Of a stretch of DNA of 64,000 nucleotides, positions 61,792 to 64,000 are shown one piece after another. The stretch's first letter is position 1; each line of letters opens with the position of its first letter. The notes under the pieces are model-generated. The model worked only from the letters and a program-made list of their open reading frames with translations, was not told the origin of the DNA and made no database searches. The stretch covers positions 35,675 to 99,674 of the forward strand of contig JBEKGN010000017.1 in NCBI GenBank assembly GCA_050012775.1, in the 5' to 3' direction. The DNA comes from Roseiarcus sp050012775. GTDB taxonomy: Bacteria > Pseudomonadota > Alphaproteobacteria > Rhizobiales > Beijerinckiaceae. The position numbers were made by a program, and so were the translations under genes.

Positions 61792-63396
61792 TCAACGCGG
61801 GCGGCGCTTGAAGACCAATCCACGCTCCTTCCGAAGAACGGTGGCTTTCTCGTTCCAAACATTTGCCGCGCTGATGGGAAAGTCGAGAAATGGGCCTCGG
61901 ATATAAATTGCATTGACGCGGCGCTCCGCGAACCACGGGGTAATCGCATCGCGATTCCATTCGTAAACAACGGGGATTGGCCCTGGCTCTCTATGATTCA
62001 GCAATTCCGCAATGCTATCGTGGAGCACAGACCAAGCTGGTTGCCCGAGTCGATCCTCAATTAGCGGTCTAAACCGATAAAGCTCGTACTGTCCATCAAC
62101 GCCCATCGCTTCCGGGTCAATGACATCCCGCAGCAATTTCGCGATCCCATGGCCGAGTACAGCGTGTCGTCTGCGCTTCAATTCGAAAATCCACCGCGCG
62201 ACAGGTAATAGCGTGTCAAGCGGATGATAGGAGTAGCGTTCTGAATCACGAATTAATTGCGGACGGTAGTGAGAGCCGTGCAACGCGGCAACAATATTCT
62301 GTTCATCGGTGAGACCGTTGACAATCGTGCAAGCGCCATGCGCGACTCCATATCTCCGGGCGGCATCGGCAGGATTTTCTGCGGCTATTTCAGCAATTTC
62401 TGCGAGATAATCGACCTGATACGCCGCCAACGCCGCACAATCGGGCGAAACGATTTCGTCTAGGCCGGCGGCGCCGAGGTCCTCCTCGGGATCGAGCAAG
62501 ATTCGCAAAGCGGCCTGTCTCAATGGCACGTTGGCGGCCTCTCGTTTATTGAATTCCGCGTCTGTGATTAATTCGATCTCTCCGGCTGCCTTCCTGAGAA
62601 ACGCTAGCGCTTGCGTCTGCCAGAGAAGAAGCGCGGTCGGAGTTGCGCCACCGAAAATTGGCTGACTGTGCCTGCGTTCGAAAGTGACTTGTTCAAGGAT
62701 TTCCTCTGGCAGCGCTGGACAGAGCCGGTGCGGATCAGACCGGCCATTCTTAATGGCAAGTTTAAGGCCCCGGCCATACGCGAGATGGATTCGCTCCGCA
62801 CGGTAAAATATTTTGCACGGCAGAAGCAGGCCATCGCGTTCAATAAGCGGTATGGGCTGACCATTCACTTCGCCGAATGCCGCGCCTAGGCGGAAGGCAA
62901 GATAAGCCTTCCACGTATCGGATGAGTCGACGTTCTCCAAGTCCAAGTACATCGCAATCGTGGATAATTGAAATTCAGAGACGGCTTTGGCTCTCTCGCG
63001 ATAGGAAATTGCGTTGCTCTGCCCCTGCGTGGCGCGGTTCCCCTCCGTCTCCAATATGAATCCGCGGTGGCGAAAGAGTTTTTCGGCGGCGGGAAATTTG
63101 AAAAACAGCGCTGTTTCCACCGCGGAGAGTGGCAGCGCGCGAAAGGAAAAGTTGCGTCCTGGAATCACCTGCTCGTAATGGCGCTCGACACGCTCAAGGC
63201 TCGCCTCGGTAGGGAACACTTCTGGATCATAAAAGACGGTCGGCGCCCATTCCGCACTTGTGGGAGCCAACTCCCGCTGGAGACGGTCAATTTCAATTAG
63301 GCGGCGGAACTCAGGACTGAGCTCGATTGGCGCGTCATCGTCGAATTCGTCATCTTCAACGAAGTTGGTTCTTTGCAAATTTTCAAATTTGGACAT
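61792..63396 (-). CDS. Hypothetical protein, large, mobile-element-associated
   Basis: A 534-residue protein I do not recognise. Acidic N-terminus (EDDEFDDDAPIELSPEF), long helical middle (FLRKAAGEIELITDAEFNKR, YLAEIAEIAAENPADAARRY), and a C-terminal part with WNRDAITPWFAERRVNAIY. There is no signal peptide or membrane helix. Start ATG 63396. It forms a unit with the gene 26 nt upstream. Lower GC and unusual codon use mark it as acquired. Function unknown; a plasmid/island housekeeping role is possible. Confidence 0.65.
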   Translation of the reverse strand: MSKFENLQRTNFVEDDEFDDDAPIELSPEFRRLIEIDRLQRELAPTSAEWAPTVFYDPEVFPTEASLERVERHYEQVIPGRNFSFRALPLSAVETALFFKFPAAEKLFRHRGFILETEGNRATQGQSNAISYRERAKAVSEFQLSTIAMYLDLENVDSSDTWKAYLAFRLGAAFGEVNGQPIPLIERDGLLLPCKIFYRAERIHLAYGRGLKLAIKNGRSDPHRLCPALPEEILEQVTFERRHSQPIFGGATPTALLLWQTQALAFLRKAAGEIELITDAEFNKREAANVPLRQAALRILLDPEEDLGAAGLDEIVSPDCAALAAYQVDYLAEIAEIAAENPADAARRYGVAHGACTIVNGLTDEQNIVAALHGSHYRPQLIRDSERYSYHPLDTLLPVARWIFELKRRRHAVLGHGIAKLLRDVIDPEAMGVDGQYELYRFRPLIEDRLGQPAWSVLHDSIAELLNHREPGPIPVVYEWNRDAITPWFAERRVNAIYIRGPFLDFPISAANVWNEKATVLRKERGLVFKRRPR

Positions 63397-63422
63397 TTCA
63401 CTTTCCTTGTGCGGCTAAGCTG

Positions 63423-63818
63423 CTATTTCTGAATGCGCGCCAGCGCGGCGGCGACATCGTCGCTTGAGACGTCTTTTGATAAAATTGTTCTTGGGTTGAC
63501 GGCGGGGGGCCTTTCAACGCCTTCTTGCCGCAAACTACGCGATTGGGTCTTCCGTGTTTGTTTTGATGAGGCGCCGCTCCGTTCCGTCTTTAGTGCCGGC
63601 TCGACTGCCGATCGAACGGCCGGCGCCGACGATGCCCTTGCGTCCCGCCGACGGATCAAACGAGTAGCGTCACCCCTGATCTGATCGGAAGATATCGGCC
63701 GGCCATCGCGCCGTCGTGCCCCTGCGCGGGTCAACAGCGCCGCAATCGCACGCCAGGTCAGTCCAGACGCCCGCAATTCCATGACTGGCGTCAAATGGCT
63801 TGCGATCACGCGATCCAA
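63423..63818 (-). CDS. HTH-like mobile-element protein, 5' end apparently cut by an insertion sequence
   Basis: A basic protein of at least 131 residues. Conserved-looking N-terminal HTH: PVMELRASGLTWRAIAALLT, then RRDGRPISSDQIRGDATRLI; the rest is Ser/Arg-rich and disordered. The frame stays open upstream of TTG 63818 as ASEFAAALCVGGERVP, which looks coding, but no start codon is found before the insertion-sequence end at about 63894. The N-terminus is therefore probably lost. Similar small HTH proteins accompany replication or mobilization genes. Confidence 0.55.
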   Translation of the reverse strand: MDRVIASHLTPVMELRASGLTWRAIAALLTRAGARRRDGRPISSDQIRGDATRLIRRRDARASSAPAVRSAVEPALKTERSGASSKQTRKTQSRSLRQEGVERPPAVNPRTILSKDVSSDDVAAALARIQK

Positions 63819-63893
63819 AGGAACTCGTTCCCCGCCGACACATAGGGCGGCGGCGAATTCGCTCGCCCATGCATAGAGCTGGCTCAGGAAAAC

Positions 63894-64000
63894 TGGACAG
63901 TAGGCTAAGTGGATTTTCTGCCTGACAGCGGCGAGGATTCTCGCTGCGAATCAGGAGCGAAGATGACCAAGCGTAGCCGTCGCAATCACACGCCCGCCTT
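63894..64000 (+). mobile_element. IS3-family-like insertion sequence, left end
   Basis: From about 63894 (TGGACAGTAGGC) a segment of new character begins; it has 69 bp before the transposase start. Left boundary is an estimate from the break in the neighbouring coding frame and the 5'-TG dinucleotide usual for this family. The right end and inverted repeat are beyond the window. Confidence 0.5.
63963..64000 (+). CDS. IS3-family transposase OrfA, N-terminal fragment
   Basis: The first 12 complete codons are seen: MTKRSRRNHTPAF. This is the characteristic start of IS3-family OrfA (MTKRRRRNHxPAFKAKVAL). ATG 63963 follows AGGAG. The gene is cut by the window edge. OrfA would carry an HTH/leucine zipper and join OrfB by frameshift. 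Confidence 0.75.
   Translation, partial: MTKRSRRNHTPA

Overview
The window looks like a chromosome segment of a GC-rich alphaproteobacterium of the order Hyphomicrobiales (Rhizobiales). The order ntrC-ntrY-ntrX-dat-hfq-hflX at the left end is the classic rhizobial arrangement. The parE, mazG, rpoZ, rlmE, guaB and lipA products are of alphaproteobacterial type. A glutathione-dependent formaldehyde dehydrogenase would suit a methylotroph such as Methylocystis or Methylosinus, but genus is a guess.

Left part (1-6.9 kb): the nitrogen two-component genes ntrC (3' end only), ntrY and ntrX, then a D-amino-acid aminotransferase, hfq and hflX. From 6.9 to 12.7 kb the content is more accessory: a flavoprotein divergent from a TetR regulator that has two tandem palindromes in front of it, a GT87-type membrane glycosyltransferase, a class A beta-lactamase and an ACT-domain GcvR-like protein. 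A 39-nt near-perfect copy of part of the 12.8-14.5 kb flavoprotein gene lies between the glycosyltransferase and the beta-lactamase and looks like a gene relic. From 14.7 to 20.7 kb there is a tautomerase, a four-gene CUT2-type ABC importer (binding protein, double ATPase, two permeases) and the formaldehyde dehydrogenase.

Middle part (20.8-48.6 kb): mostly housekeeping genes in short transcription units. They include a DUF2161 protein with an apparent CTG start, mazG, two separate double cold-shock-domain proteins, parE, a glycosyltransferase, RNase D, an alpha/beta hydrolase, a cysteine desulfurase, a MarR-acetyltransferase fusion, rpoZ, a DUF192 protein, ppx, rlmE, an MFS exporter, an acyl-CoA synthetase, a quinone-reductase-like dehydrogenase, an NnrU-like protein, acylphosphatase, a sigma-region-4-like HTH protein, guaB, an RsmB-type methyltransferase, a GlsB/YeaQ protein and lipA. 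Several tiny lipoproteins lie between them.

Right part (48.6-64 kb): tRNA-Lys(UUU) marks the edge of an accessory island. First comes a compact three-gene cassette of unknown function (small helical protein, HExxxH protein, winged-HTH/coiled-coil protein), the best candidate here for an undescribed system. Then come orphan small genes and a mobilization module: a MobF (TrwC/TraA-type) relaxase-helicase, a small membrane protein, a ParA-like P-loop ATPase, a single-pass membrane protein and a VirD4/TrwB-type coupling protein. No mating-pair-formation genes and no integrase are in the window. The window ends in two unknown genes of opposite orientation and the left end of an IS3-like insertion sequence that appears to cut into the second of them. 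Base composition becomes visibly more AT-rich and intergenic spaces longer after about 52 kb, consistent with horizontal acquisition.
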